In this document: piece by piece, positions 23,233 to 37,721 of the stretch
How the letters are laid out: the number at the start of each line of letters is the position of its first letter
Position numbering within the stretch: position 1 is the stretch's first letter
DNA from: Mikania micrantha
Taxonomy: Eukaryota > Streptophyta > Magnoliopsida > Asterales > Asteraceae
Assembly: GCA_009363875.1 (NCBI GenBank)
Contig: CM018682.1
Span: 61,898,031-61,962,030, forward strand
Length of the DNA stretch: 64,000 nucleotides
Reading direction: 5' to 3'
Position numbers and translations under genes: made by a program
The notes under the pieces: generated by a model
Told to the model about the DNA's origin: nothing
Database searches by the model: none
What the model saw: only the letters and a program-made list of their open reading frames with translations

Positions 23233-25688
23233 TGTTAGTGCACGGATTTATGAACAGCTTTCGATGATTACTTAAGACATTGTTTTTAGTCTAGATCATG
23301 TATTTGAGTTGTATTTTGTATTTTACTTGAATTTCTAGTATCGGTCAAGTATTGATTGTCGATGCTAATGGTATCGATATGAGTTCCACCGATACTAGTA
23401 GTATCGACACGTATATTGTCGATACTAGTAGTATCGACACGTATATTGTCGATACTAGTAGTATCGGTATGTTAGTTGTCGATATTAATAGTATCGATGC
23501 CGCCGATGCTAGTTGCCTATATATAGGCAAGTGTTTGATTTTGTATATAGTGCTTCATTCACAATATTACGATTTTCTTTGAATCTAGAGGGAGAAACAT
23601 TTTAGAGAGACTTTGCATTTCATTCTTATTATTAATAGTCTTGTAATCCGATCTTCATTCAATGAGAATTCAAATCATATACATTGTCTTCTTCATACTC
23701 TCACACACACATCGACACGTTTATGCATTCCGTACGTTTTTGAGTCGAGTGACCTCAGTTTTATCCAATGCAAACGGACTTTCAAGTGGTATGAGAGACT
23801 TAGTGCTCGGTTCTAAGATCACATAGCGTGTTTTGAATAGATTCGGATTGTTGAAGATTTAAAATTTGAAAGTTTGTTGAAGATGAAAATTTGCAGCCAC
23901 GTTTTTAGACAAATTGATGATTTTCAGATGTGATTTTGATCAAATTGACGGGCTAGGGTTGTGTATTTTTGAATTACGAAGAAATTGATATAAAATTCGA
24001 CTTTTAGCTCTCAAAAATGAAGATTTTAGAAGGATTCTTGTGATTTTTCGAGCTGTTCGGACTTAACAGATTTTACCGCCAATTTCTTGCATCTATACTA
24101 TTAGTATCGACGGAATCTTCATCGATACTATTAGTATCGGTGGAATCTTGGGTGATACTATTAGTATCGACGGAATCTTTATCGATACTATTAATATCGG
24201 GCGAATCTTCATCGATACTATTAGTATAGGTGGAATCTTTGTAGATACTATTAGTATCGGTGAAATCTTTGTAGATACCATTAGTATGAGCATTGACTTT
24301 TTCAGATTATTAGTATCAGCGTTGACTTTTGTAGCTACTGTCAGTATCTACAAAAACAAGACAGAAAATTTTTCGAAGTGTTGAAAATTTTTTCTCAAGA
24401 ATTCAAAATGGAAAATTATTCAAGATTATCTACTTTGTTTTGTAAAACGGAGATTGAAAATATGTCAAAGCTTCCGGTTCTTTTCTCGCTTAGCGATTTT
24501 TCATCTTGGGGTACACAATTTGAAGCATTTCTTGTGCTTGTTGACCCGAATCTCAAAATTCATATATTTTTGATTGATATTTTCAACCTAAGCTCAATGA
24601 AGTTTATAAAAATTCATTTAGATTAAATAAACAAGAGAAGGAATGCTATAATCGTCAGAAGAATGTTTTTCCATGCTTTCTATGGCAATCTCCAAAGATA
24701 TTTTTCAGACTTTCAAGCAGATCAAGAATTCTAATGATCTTTGGATTGCTATAGCCAACTTGTGTGATGATTCTAAATTTAAGAATGTTACTCATGATTT
24801 AAAAGATCAGATTGATGAACTGAAAGCTGAAGTTATGAGATTAAATAAAAGATGTGATAAATTTAAATTGTTTAAACAAGAAAATACAAGATTAAAGAAA
24901 TAAATTGCAGATTTGAAGATTAAATCTGAACTCTAGGAAAAGCGGATGGATGAAGATCATGTTGATATTTCTAAGGAAATATTCAAGTCAATATCCAAAC
25001 CTGTTGAGTGCTAGAAACAAAAGAGGAAAAGGAAAACAAGGAGGAGGTCAAGAAAGTCAAGTTACAACAAGAAAAAGACAAAGAATGTCAACTTAATTGA
25101 CTTATTGACTAAAGCTTTCAATGTTTATTTTCAAATAAAAAATATGAAGACAAAACATGTTTATAAACCACATCCATATAATTCAAGATATTCTGTTCCA
25201 ATTGTGAAACAAAATAATTTCAAAATTTATGGTGGTTATAGACAAAGAAATACAATGTGTTTTCAATCGGATACTCAGTCTTTTCAGCAAACTTGGAATA
25301 CTTAGAGATCTGGTTCCAGTATGGATTGAAAAAGAAGGTATCACATTAATCATGAGATTCACAAAGAAGCTGAATGCCAATTTCATGAAAATGAAACAAT
25401 AATATTGAAGCCCAAACCAAAGAGGGTTTGGAAGGTTGTTAATTCTCATACCCAGGCTATTACTAAGGGGGAGAATGTTAGCACAAAAAGATAGTAAAAG
25501 CTTTGGGTGATTAATTATTGTTATTGGAATGCAATAATTCCGAATACAACTCAAATATTTGAGAAGGTGGAGAAACAATTTCAGAGACTTGTAGATCTTG
25601 ATCTGTCCTAAGAAAGTTGCTGGAAGCTACTGTTTGTCTCAAACGAGCTGATTAGAGAATAATCAACGAGCTGTTGTTAAGGGGGGCC
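23233..25688 (+). repeat. Array unit U8 (2456 bp)
   Basis: LTR-like part 23233-23784, minisatellite 24091-24288, gag remnant 24408-25494. Shares the TAA after TRLKK with U7 and adds a private TAG (GAGTGCTAGAAAC, near 25013). Confidence 0.92.
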
Positions 25689-28118
25689 TGTTAGTGCACG
25701 GATTTATCAACAGCTTTCGATGATTACTGAAGACATTGTTTTTAGTCTAGATCATGTATTTGAGTTGTATTTTGTATTTTACTTGAATTTCTAGTATTGG
25801 TCAAGTATTGATTGTCGATGCTAATGGTATCGATATGTAGTATCGACACCGATACTAGTAGTATCGACACGTATATTGTCGATACTAGTAGTATCGGTAT
25901 GTTAGTTGTCGATATTAATAGTATCGATGCCGCCGATGCTAGTTGCCTATATATAGGCATGTGTTTGATTTTGTATATAGTGCTTCATTCACAATATTAC
26001 GATTTTCTTTGAATCTAGAGAGAGAAATATTTTAGAAAGACTTTGCATTTCATTCTTATTATTAATAGTCTTGTAATCCGATCTTCATTCAATGAGAATT
26101 CAAATCATATACATTGTCTTCTTCATACTCTCACACACACATCGACACGTTTATGGATTCCGCACGTTTTTGAGTCGAGTGATCTCAGTTTTATCCAATG
26201 CAAACGGACTTTCAAGTGGTATGAGAGACTTAGTGCTCGGTTCTAAGATCACATTGCGTGTTTTGAATAGATTCGGATTGTTGAAGATTTAAAATTTGAA
26301 AGTTTGTTGAAGATGAAAATTTGCAGCCACGTTTTTAGACAAATTGATGATTTTCAGATGTGATTTTGATCAAATTGACGGGCTAGGGTTGTGTATTTTT
26401 GAATTACGAAGAGATTGATATAAAATTCGACTTTTAGCTCTCAAAAATGAAGATTTTAGAAGGATTCTTGTGATTTTTCGAGCTGTTCGGACTTAACAGA
26501 TTTTCCCGCCAATTTCTTGCATCGATACTATTAGTATCGACGGAATCTTCATCGATACTATTAGTATCGGTGGAATCTTGGGTGATACTATTAGTATCGA
26601 CGGAATCTTTATCGATACTATTAGTATCGGTGGAATCTTCATCGATACTATTAGTATCGGTGGAATCTTTGTAGATACTATTAGTATCGGTGAAATCTTT
26701 GTAGATACTATTAGTATGAGCATTGACTTTTTCAGATTATTAGTATCAGCGTTGACTTTTGTAGCTACTGTCAGTATCTACAAAAACAAGACTTAGAAAA
26801 TTTTTCGAAGTGTTGAAAATTTTTCCTCAAGAATTCAAAATGGAAAATTATTCAAGATTATCTACACTGTTTTGTAATACGGAGAATGAAAATATGTCAA
26901 AGCTTCTGGTTCTTTTCTTGCTTAGCGATTTTTCATCTTGGTGTACACAATTTGAAGCATTTCTCGTGCCTGTTGACCCGAATCTCAAAATTCATATATT
27001 TTTGTTTGATATTTTCAACCTAAGCTCAATGGAGTTTATAAAAATTCATTAAGATTAAATAAAGAAGAGAAGGAATGCTATGATCGTCAGAAGAATGTTT
27101 TTACCATGCTTTCTATGGCAATCTCCAAAGATATTTTTCAGACTTTCAAGCAGATCAAGAATTCTAATGATCTTTGGATTGCTATAGCCAACTTGTGTGA
27201 TGATTCTAAATTTAAGAATGGTACTCATGATTTAAAAGATCAGATTGATGAACTGAAAGCTGAAGTTATGAGATTAAATAAAAGATGTGATAAATTTAAA
27301 TTGTTTAAACAAGAAAATACAAGATTAAAGAAAAATTGAAATTTGAAGATTAAATCTGAACTCTAGGAAAAGCGGATGGATGAAGATCATGTTGATATTT
27401 CTAAGGAAATATTCAAGTCAATATCCAAACCTGTTGAGTGCCAGAAACAAAAGAGGAAAAGGAAAACAAGGAGGAGGTCAAGAAAGTCAAGTTACAACAA
27501 GAAAAAGACAAAGAATGTCAACTTAATTGACTTATTGACTAAAGCTTTCAATGTTTATTTTCAAATAAAAAATATGAAGACAAAACATGTTTATAAACCA
27601 CATCCATATAATTCAAGATATTCTGTTCCAATTGTGAAACAGAATAATTTCAAAATTTATGGTGGTTATAGACAAAGAAATACAATGTGTTTTCAATCGT
27701 ATACTCAGTCTTTTCAGCAAACTTGGAATACTTAGAGATCTGGTTCCAGTATGGATTGAAAAAGAAGGTATCACATTAATCATGAGATTCACAAAGAAGC
27801 TGAATGCCAATTTCATGAAAATGAAACAATAATATTGAAGCCCAAACCAAAGAGGGTTTGGAAGGTTGTTAATTCTCATACCCAGGCTATTACTAAGGGG
27901 GAGAATGTTAGCACATAAAGATAGTAAAAGCTTTGCGTGATTAGTTATTGTTATTGGAATTCAATAATTCCGAATACAGCTCATATATTTGAGATGGAGG
28001 AGAAACAATTTCAGAGACTTGTAGATCTTGATCTGTCCTAAGAAAGTTGCTGGAAGCTACTGTTCGTCTCAAACGAGCTGATTAGAGAATAATCACCGAG
28101 CTGTTGTTAAGGGGGGCC
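25689..28118 (+). repeat. Array unit U9 (2430 bp), rearranged LTR palindromes
   Basis: LTR-like part 25689-26214 (526 bp); near 25836 the usual GATATGAGTTCCACC is replaced by GATATGTAGTATCGACACC, a local rearrangement using the palindrome sequence. Minisatellite 26521-26718 (198 bp) has cleaner copies than U6-U8. Gag remnant 26840-27918 has a small deletion after TRLKK (AAGAAAAATTGAAATTTG). Confidence 0.91.
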
Positions 28119-30517
28119 TGTTAGTGCACGGATTTATCAACAGCTTTCGATGATTACTGAAGACATTGTTTTTAGTCTAGATCATGTATTTGAGTTGTAT
28201 TTTGTATTTTACTTGAATTTCTAGTATTGGTCAAGTATTGATTGTCGATGCTAATGGTATCGATATGAGTTCCACCGATACTAGTAGTATCGACACGTAT
28301 ATTGTCGATACTAGTAGTATCGGTATGTTAGTTGTCGATATTAATAGTATCGATGCTGCCGATGCTAGTTGCCTATATATAGGCATGTGTTTGATTTTGT
28401 ATATAGTGCTTCATTCACAATATTACGATTTTCTTTGAATCTAGAGAGAGAAACATTTTAGAGAGACTTTGCATTTCATTCTTATTATTAATAGTCTTGT
28501 AATCCGATCTTCATTCAATGAGAATTCAAATCATATACATTGTCTTCTTCATACTCTCACACACACATCGACACGTTTATGGATTCCGCACGTTTTTGAG
28601 TCGAGTGATCTCAGTTTTATCCAATGCAAACGGACTTTCAAGTGGTATGAGAGACTTAGTGCTCGGTTCTAAGATCACATTGCGTATTTTGAATAGATTC
28701 GGATTGTTGAAGATTTAAAATTTGAAAGTTTGTTGAAGATGAAAATTTGCAGCCACGTTTTTAGACAAATTGATGATTTTCAGATGTGATTTTGATCAAA
28801 TTGACGGGCTAGGGTTGTGTATTTTTGAATTACGAAGAGATTGATATAAAATTCGACTTTTAGCTCTCAAAAATGAAGATTTTAGAAAGATTCTTGTGAT
28901 TTTTCGAGCTGTTCGGACTTAACAGATTTTCCCGCCAATTTCTTGCATCGATACTATTAGTATCGTCGGAATCATGGGTGATAATATTAGTATCGACGGA
29001 ATCTTTATCGATACTATCACTATCGGTGGAATCTTCATCGATACTATTAGAATCGGTGGAATCTTTGTAGATACTATTAGTATGGGTGAAATCTTTGTAG
29101 ATACTACTAGTATGAGCATTGACTTTTTCAGATTATTTTTATCAGCGTTGACTTTTGTACCTACTGTCAGTATCTACGAAAACAAGACTTTAAAAATTTT
29201 TCGAAGTTTTGAAAATTTTTCTCGGGAATTCAAAATGGAAAATTATTCAAGATTATCTACTTTGTTTTGTAAAATGGAGATTGAAAATATGTCAAAGCTT
29301 CCGGTTCTTTTCTTGCGTAGCGATTTTTCGTCTTGGCGTACACAATTTGAAGCATTTCTCGTGCTTGTTGACCCGAATCTCAAAATTCATATGTTTTTTA
29401 TTGATATTTTCAACCTAAGCACAATGGAGTTTATAAAAATTCACTAAGATTAAATAAAGAAGAGAACGAATGCTATGATCGTCAGAAGAATGTTTTTACC
29501 ATGCTTTCTATGGCAATCTCCAAAGATATTTTTCAGACTTTCAAGCAGATCAAGAATTCTAATGATCTTTGGATTGCTATAGCCAACTTGTGTGATGATT
29601 CTAAATTTAAGAATGGTACTCATGATTTAAAAGATCAGATTGATGAACTGAAAGCTGAAGTTATGAGATTAAATAAAAGATGTGATAAATTTAAATTGTT
29701 TAAACAAGAAAATACAAGATTAAAGAAAGAAATTGAAGATTTGAAGATTAAATCTGAACTCTAGGAAAAGCGGATGGATGAAGATCATGTTGATATTTCT
29801 AAGGAAATATTCAAGTCAATATCCAAACCTGTTGAGTGCCAGAAACAAAAGAGGAAAAGGAAAACAAGGAGGAGGTCAAGAAAGTCAAGTTACAACAAGA
29901 AAAAGACAAAGAATGTCAACTTAATTGACTTATTGACTAAAGCTTTCAATGTTTATTTTCAAATAAAAAATATGAAGACAAAACATGTTTATAAACCACA
30001 TCCATATAATTCAAGATATTCTGTTCCAATTGTGAAACAGAATAATTTCAAAATTTATGGTGGTTATAGACAAAGAAATACAATGTGTTTTCAATCGTAT
30101 ACTCAGTCTTTTCAGCAAACTTGGAATACTTAGAGATCTGGTTCCAGTATGGATTGAAAAAGAAGGTATCACATTAATCATGAGATTCACAAAGAAGCTG
30201 AATGCCAATTTCATGAAAATGAAACAATAATATTGAAGCCCAAACCAAAGAGGGTTTGGATGGTTGTTAATTCTCATACCCAGGCTATTACTAATGGGGG
30301 AGAATGTTAGCACATAAAGATAGTAAAAGCTTTGGGTGATTAGTTATTGTTATTGGAATTCAATAATTCCGAATACAACTCATATATTTGAGAAGGAGGA
30401 GAAACAATTTCAGAGACTTGTAGATCTTGATCTGTCCTAAGAAAGTTGCTGGAAGCTACTGTTTGTCTCAAACGAGTTGATTAGAGAATAATCAACGAGC
30501 TGTTGTTAAGGGGGGCC
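28119..30517 (+). repeat. Array unit U10 (2399 bp)
   Basis: LTR-like part 28119-28640 (522 bp, two palindromes), minisatellite 28947-29114, gag remnant 29235-30317. It carries an extra base in the first PPT-like tract (CTAATGGGGGAG). See the separate ORF entry. Confidence 0.92.
28974..29447 (+). pseudogene. U10 only: minisatellite frame fused to gag block 1 (157 codons)
   Basis: In U10 the open frame of the 30-bp repeats (10-residue periods of the ISIGGIFIDT kind) runs without a stop into gag at the ATG at 29235 and ends after FIKIH. U5 has one more C just before (TTTTTCCTCGGG against TTTTTCTCGGG) and reads another frame. The fusion therefore rests on a single-base difference and is likely accidental; the ORF's first codon is not an ATG in good context. 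Confidence 0.4.
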
Positions 30518-32894
30518 TGTTAGTGCACGGATTTATCAACAGCTTTCGATGATTACTGAAGACATTGTTTTTAGTCCAGATCATGTTTTTGAGTTGTATT
30601 TTGTATTTTACTTGAATTTCTAGTATTGGTCAAGTATTGATTGTCGATGCTAATGGTATCGATATGAGTTCCACCGATACTAGTAGTATCGACACGTATA
30701 TTGTCGATACTAGTAGTATCGGTATGTTAGTTGTCGATATTAATAGCATCGATGCTGCCGATGCTAGTTGCCTATATATAGGCATGTGTTTGATTTTGCA
30801 TATAGTGCTTCATTCACAATATTACGATTTTCTTTGAATCTAGAGGGAGAAACATTTTAGAGAGACTTTGCATTTCATTCTTATTATTAATAGTCTTGTA
30901 ATCCGATCTTCATTCAATGAGAATTCAAATCATATACAGTGTCTTCTTCATACTCTCACACACACATCGACACGTTTATGGATTCCGCACATTTTTGAGT
31001 CAAGTGATCTCAGTTTTATTCAATGCAAACGGACTTTCAAGTGGTATGAGAGACTTAGTGCTCGGTTCTAAGATCACATTGCGTGTTTTGAATAGATTCG
31101 GATTGTTGAAGATTTAAAATTTGAAAGTTTGTTGAAGATGAAAATTTGCAGCCACGTTTTTAGACAAATTGATGATTTTCAGATGTGATTTTGATCAAAT
31201 TGACGGGCTAGGGTTGTGTATTTTTGAATTACGAAGAGATTGATATAAAATTCGACTTTTAGCTCTCAAAAATGAAGATTTTAGAAGGATTCTTGTGATT
31301 TTTCGAGCTGTTCGGACTTAACAGATTTTCCCGCCAATTTCTTGAATCGATACTATTAGTATCGACGGAATCTTGGGTGATAATATTAGTATCGACGGAA
31401 TCTTTATCGATACTATCAGTATCGGTGGAATCTTCAACGATACTATTAGTATCGGTGGAATTTTTGTCGATACTATTAGTATGGGTGAAATCTTTGTAGA
31501 TACTATTAGTATGAGCATTGACTTTTTCAGATTATCTTTATCAGCGTTGACTTTTGTAGCTACTGTCAGTATCTACAAAAACAAGACTTTAAAAATTTTT
31601 CGAGGCGTTGAAAATTTTTCCTCGAGAATTCAAAATGGAAAATTATTCAAGATTATCTACTTTGTTTTGTAAAACGGAGATTGAAAATATGTCAAATCTT
31701 CCGGTTCTTTTCTTGCTTAGCGATTTTTCATCTTGGCGTACACAATTTGAAGCATTTCTCGTGCTTGTTGACCCGAATCTCAAAATTCATATATTTTTTA
31801 TTGATATTTTCAACCTAAGTTCAATGGAGTTTATAAAAATTCATTAAGATTAAATAAAGAAGAGAACGAATGCTATGATCGTCAGAAGAATGTTTTTACC
31901 ATGGTTTCTATGGCAATGTCCAAAGATATTTTTCAGACTTTCAAGTAGATCAAGAATTCTAATGATCTTTGGATTCCTATAGCCAACTTGTGTGATGATT
32001 CTAAATTTAGGAATGGTACTCATGATTTAAAAGATCAGATTGATGAACTGAAAGCTGAAGTTATGAGATTAAATAAAAGATGTGATAAATTTAAATTGTT
32101 TAAACAAGAAAATACAAGATTAAAGAAAGAAATTGCAGATTTGAAGATTAAATCTGAACTCTAGGAAAAGCGGATGGATGAAGATCATGTTGATATTTCT
32201 AAGGAAATATTCAAGTCAATATCCAAACCTGTTGAGTGTCAGAAAGAAAAGAGGAAAAGGAAAACAACGAGGAGGTAAAGAAAGTCAAGTTACAACAAGA
32301 AAAAGACAAAGAATGTCAACTTAATTGACTTATTGACTAAAGCTTTCAATGATTATTTTCAAATAAAAAATATGAAGACAAAACATGTTTATAAACCATA
32401 TCCGTATAATTCAAGATATTCTGTTTCAATTGTAAAACAAAATAATTTCAAAATTTATGGTGGTTATAGACAAAGAAATACAATGTGTTTTCAATCGTAT
32501 ACTCAGTCATTTCAGCAAACTTGGAATACTTAGAGATCTGGTTCCAGTATGGATTGAATAAGAAGGTATCACATTAATCATGAGATTCACAAAGAAGCTG
32601 AATGCCAATTTCATGAAAATGAAACAATAATATTAAAGCCCAAACCAAAGAGGGTTTGGAAGGTTGTTAATTCTCATACCTAGGCTATTACTAAGGGGGA
32701 GAATGTTAGCACATAAAGATAATAAAAGCTTTGGGTGATTAATTATTGCTATTGGAATTCAATAATTCCGAATACAACTCATATATTTGAGAAGGGGGAG
32801 AAACAATTTCAGCCTAAGAAAGTTGCTGGAAGCTACTGTTTGTCTCAAACGAGCTGATTAGAGAATAATCACCGAGCTGTTGTTAAGGGGGGCC
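30518..32894 (+). repeat. Array unit U11 (2377 bp, shortest)
   Basis: LTR-like part 30518-31039, minisatellite 31346-31513, gag remnant 31635-32716 with a TAG in TTCAAGTAGATC as in U1-U3. The short length comes from a 22-bp deletion near 32813 (CAATTTCAG|CCTAAG) in the segment between the two PPT-like tracts. Confidence 0.92.
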
Positions 32895-35323
32895 TGTTAG
32901 TGCACGGATTTATCAACAGCTTTCGATGATTACTGAAGACATTGTTTTTAGTCTAGATCATGTATTTGAGTTGTATTTTGTATTTTACTTGAATTTCTAG
33001 TATTGGTCAAGTATTGATTGTCGATGCTAATGGTATCGATATGAGTTCCACCGATACTAGTAGTATCGACACGTATATTGTCGATACTAGTAGTATCGGT
33101 ACGTTAGTTGTCGATATTAATAGTATCGATGTTGCCGATGCTAGTTGCCTATATATAGGCGTGTGTTTGATTTTGTATATAGTGCTTCATTCACAATATT
33201 ACGATTTTCTTTGAATCTAGAGAGAGAAACATTTTAGACAGACTTTGCATTTCATTCTTATTATTAATAGTCTTGTAATCCGATCTTCATTCAATGAGAA
33301 TTCAAATCATATACATTGACTTCTTCATACTCTCACACACACATCGACACGTTTATGGATTCCGTACGTTTTTGAGTCGAGTGATCTCAGTTTTATCCAA
33401 TGCAAACGGACTTTCAAGTGGTATGAGAGACTTAGTGCTCGGTTCTAAGATCACATTGCGTGTTTTGAATAGATTCGGATTGTTGAAGATTTAAAATTTG
33501 AAAGTTTGTTGAAGATGAAAATTTGCAGCCACGTTTTTAGACAAATTGATGATTTTCAGATGTGATTTTGATCAAACTGACGGGCTAGGGTTGTGTATTT
33601 TTGAATTACGAAGATATTGATATAAAATTCGACTTTTAGCTCTCAAAAATGAAGATTTTAGAAGGATTCTTGTGATTTTTCGAGCTGTTCGGACTTAAAA
33701 GATTTTGCCGCCAATTTCTTCAATCGATACCATCAGTATCGACGGAATCTTCATCGATACTATTAGTATCGGTGGAATCTTGGGTGATACTATTAGTATC
33801 GACGGAATCTTTATCGATACTATTAGTATCGGTGGAATCCTCATCGATACTATTAGTATCGGTGGAATCTTTGTAGATACTATTAGTATCGGTGAAATAT
33901 TTGTAGATACTATTAGTATGAGCATTGACTTTTTCAGATTATTAGTATCTGCGTTGACTTTTCTAGCTACTGTCAGTATCTACAAAAACAAGACATAGAA
34001 AATTTTTCGAAGTGTTGAAAATTTTTTCTCGGGAATTCTAAATGGAAAATTATTCAAGATTATCTACTTTGTTTTGTAAAACGGAGATTGAAAATATGTC
34101 AAAGCTTCCGGTTCTTTTCTCGCTAAGCGATTTTTCATCTTGATGTACACAATTTGAAGCATTTCTCGTGCTTGTTGACCCGAATCTCAAAATTCATATA
34201 TTTTTTATTGATATTTTCAACCTAAGCTCAATGGATTTTATAAAAATTCATTAAGATTAAATAAATAAGAGAAAGAATGCTATGATCGTCAGAAGAATGT
34301 TTTTACCTTGCTTTCTATGGCAATCTCCAAAGATATTTTTCAGACTTTCAGGCAGATCAAGAATTCTAATGATCTTTGGATTGCTATAGCCAACTTGTGT
34401 GATGATTCTAAATTTAAGAATGGTACTCATGATTTAAAAGATCAGATTGATGAACTGAAAGCTGAAGTTATGAGATTAAATAAAAGATGTGATAAATTTA
34501 AATTGTTTAAACAAGAAAATACAAGATTAAAGAAAGAAATTGAAGATTTGAAGATTAAATCTGAACTCCAGGAAAAGCGGATGGATGAAGATCATGTTGA
34601 TATTTCTAAGGAAATATTCAAGTCAATATCCAAACCTGTTGAGTGCCAGAAACAAAAAAGGAAAAGGAAAGCAAGGAGAAGGTCAAGAAAGTCAAGTTAC
34701 AACAAGAAAAAGACAAAGAATGTCAACTTAATTGACTTATGGACTAAATCTTTCAATGTTTATTTTCAAATAAAAAATATGAAGACAAAACATGTTTATA
34801 AACCACATCCATATAATTCAAGATATTCTATTCCAATTGTGAAACACAATAGTTTCAAAATTTATGGTGGTTATAGACAAAGAAATACAATGTGTTTTCA
34901 GTCGTATACTCAGTCTTTTCAGCAAACTTGGAATACTTAGAGATCTGGTTCCAGTATGGATTGAAAAAGAAGGTATCACATTAATCATGAGATTCAAAAA
35001 GAAGCTGAATGTCAATTTCATGAAAATGAAACAATAGTATTGAAGCCCAAACCAAAGAGGGTTTGGAAGGTTGTTAATTCTCATACCCAGGCTATTACTA
35101 AGGGGGAGAATGTTAGCACATAAAGATAGTAAAAGCTTTGGGTGATTAATTACTGTTATTGGAATTCAATAATTCTGAATACAACTCATATATTTGAGAA
35201 GGAGGAGAAACAATTTCAGAGACTTGTAGATCTTGATCTGTCCTAAGAAAGTTGCTGGAAGCTACTGTTTGTCTCAAACGAGCTGATTAGAGAATAATCA
35301 CCGAGCTGTTGTTAAGGGGGGCC
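32895..35323 (+). repeat. Array unit U12 (2429 bp)
   Basis: LTR-like part 32895-33416, minisatellite 33723-33920 (198 bp), gag remnant 34042-35123. Private markers shared only with U15: CGGTACGTTAG, GATGTTGCCG, ATATATAGGCGTGTG and TTTTAGACAGAC. Gag block 2 is unusually open (next entry). Confidence 0.92.
34308..34940 (+). pseudogene. U12 gag block 2, longest open form (210 codons)
   Basis: The codon that is TAG in most units is CAG here (34569-34571), so the frame runs from MLSMAISKDIF through the charged heptad-like segment (DLKDQIDELKAEVMRLNK), EKRMDEDHVD and the basic stretch KRKRKARRRSRK to QQTWNT. The first ATG is 34317. Block 1 upstream is separated by a frameshift and has its own stop (CTTGATGTAC). 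Suggests a self-associating, RNA-binding gag tail; no catalytic motif. Confidence 0.6.
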
Positions 35324-37721
35324 TGTTATGCACGGATTTATCAACAGCTTTCGATGATTACTGAAGACATTGTTTTTAGTCTAGATCATGTATTTTAGTT
35401 GTATTTTGTATTTTACTTGAATTTCTAGTATTGGTCAAGTATTGATTGTCGATGCTAATGGTATCGATATGAGTTCCACCGATACTAGGAGTATCGACAC
35501 GTATATTGTCCATACTAGTAGTATCGGTATGTTAGTTGTCGATATTAATAGTATCGATGCTGCCGATGCTAGTTGCTTATATATAGGCATGTGTTTGATT
35601 TTGTATATAGTGCTTCATTCACAATATTACGATTTTCTTTGAATCTAGAGGGAGAAACATTTTAGAGAGACTTTGCATTTCATTCTTATTATTAATAGTC
35701 TTGTAATCCGATCTTCATTCAATGAGAATTCAAATCATATACACTGTCTTCTTCATACTCTCACACACACATCAACACGTTTATGGATTCCGCACGTTTT
35801 TGAGTCGAGTGATCTCAGTTTTATCCAATGCAAACGGACTTTCAAGTGGTATGAGAGACTTAGTGCTCGGTTCTAAGATCACATTGCGCGTTTTGAATAG
35901 ATTTCGATTGTTGAAGATTTAAAATTTGAAAGTTTGTTGAAGATGAAAATTTGCAGCCATGTTTTTAGACAAATTGATGATTTTCAGATGTGATTTTGAT
36001 CAAATTGACGGGCTAGGGTTGTGTATTTTTGAATCACGAAGAGATTGATATAAAATTCGACTTTTAGCTTTCAAAAATGAAGATTTTAAAAGGATTCTTG
36101 TGATTTTTCGAGCTGTTCAGACTTAACAGATTTTCCTGCCAATTTCTTGCATCGATACTATTAGTATCGGTGGAATCTTGGGTGATAATATTAGTATCGA
36201 CGGAATCTTTATCGATACTATTAGTATCGGGGGAATCTTCATCGATACTATTAGTATCGGTGGAATCTTTGTAGATACTATTAGTATCGGTGAAATCTTT
36301 GTAGATAGTATTAGTATGAGCATTGACTTTTTCAGATTATTATTATCAGCGTTGACTTTTGTAGCTACTGTCAGTATCTACAAAAACTAGACTTTAAAAA
36401 TTTTTCGAGGTGTTGAAAATTTTTCCTCGGGAATTCAAAATGGAAAATTATTCAAGATTATCTACTTTGTTTTGTAAAACGGAGATTGAAAATATGTCAA
36501 AGCTTCCGGTTCTTTTCTTGCTTAGCGATTTTTCATCTTGGCGTACACAATTTGAAGCATTTCTCGTGCTTGTTGACCCGAATCTCAAAATTCATATATT
36601 TTTGATTGATATTTTCAACCTAAGCTCAATGGATTTTATAAAAATTCATTAAGATTAAATAAATAAGAGAAAGAATGCTATGATCGTCAGAAGAATGTTT
36701 TTACCTTGCTTTCTATGGCAATCTCCAAAGATATTTTTCAGACTTTCAGGCAGATCAAGAATTCTAATGATCTTTGGATTGCTATAGCCAACTTGTGTGA
36801 TGATTCTAAATTTAAGAATGGTACTCATTATTTAAAAGATCAGATTGATGAACTGAAAGCTGAAGTTATGAGATTAAATAAAAGATGTGATAAATTTAAA
36901 TTGTTTAAACAAGAAAATAGAAGATTAAAGAAAGAAATTGAAGATTTGAAGATTAAATCTGAACTCCAGGAAAAGCGGATGGATGAAGATCATGTTGATA
37001 TTTCTAAGGAAATATTCAAGTCCTTATCCAAACCTGTTGAGTGCCAGAAACAAAAAAGGAAAAGGAAAGCAAGGAGGAGGTCAAGAAAGTCAAGTTACAA
37101 CAAGAAAAAGACAAAGAATGTCAACTTAATTGACTTATGGACTAAAGCTTTCAATGTTTATTTTCAAATAAAAAATATGAAGACAAAACATGTTTATAAA
37201 CCACATCCATTTAATTCAAGATATTCTGTTCCAATTGTGAAACACAATAGTTTCAAAATTTATGGTGGTTATAGACAAAGAAATACAATGTGTTTTCAGT
37301 CGTATACTCAGTCTTTTCAGCAAACTTGGAATACTTAGAGATCTGGTTCCAGTATGGATTGAAAAAGAAGGTATCACATTAATCATGAGATTCAAAAAGA
37401 AGCTGAATGCCAATTTCATGAAAATGAAACAATAATATTGAAGCCCAAACCAAAGAGGGTTTGGAAGGTTGTTAATTCTCATACCCAGGCTATTACTAAG
37501 GGGGAGAATGTTAGCACATAAAGATAGTAAAAGCTTTGGGTGATAAATTACTGTTATTGGAATTCAATAATTCTGAATACAACTCATATATTTGAGAAGG
37601 AGGAGAAACAATTTCAGAGACTTGTAGATCTTGATCTGTCCTAAGAAAGTTGCTGGAAGCTACTGTTTGTCTCAAACGAGCTGATTAGAGAATAATCACC
37701 GAGCTGTTGTTAAGGGGGGCC
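35324..37721 (+). repeat. Array unit U13 (2398 bp)
   Basis: LTR-like part 35324-35844 starting TGTTATGCACGG (one base lost), minisatellite 36151-36318, gag remnant 36440-37521. Block 1 is open at 36410-36652 and block 2 at 36706-37338 (CAG at the usual TAG site). U14 is almost the same sequence. Confidence 0.92.
36706..37338 (+). pseudogene. U13 gag block 2 (210 codons)
   Basis: Same open form as in U12 with scattered replacements (THYLKD for THDLKD, KSLSKP for KSISKP, HPFNSRY for HPYNSRY). The frameshift that parts it from block 1 is still there. Confidence 0.6.
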
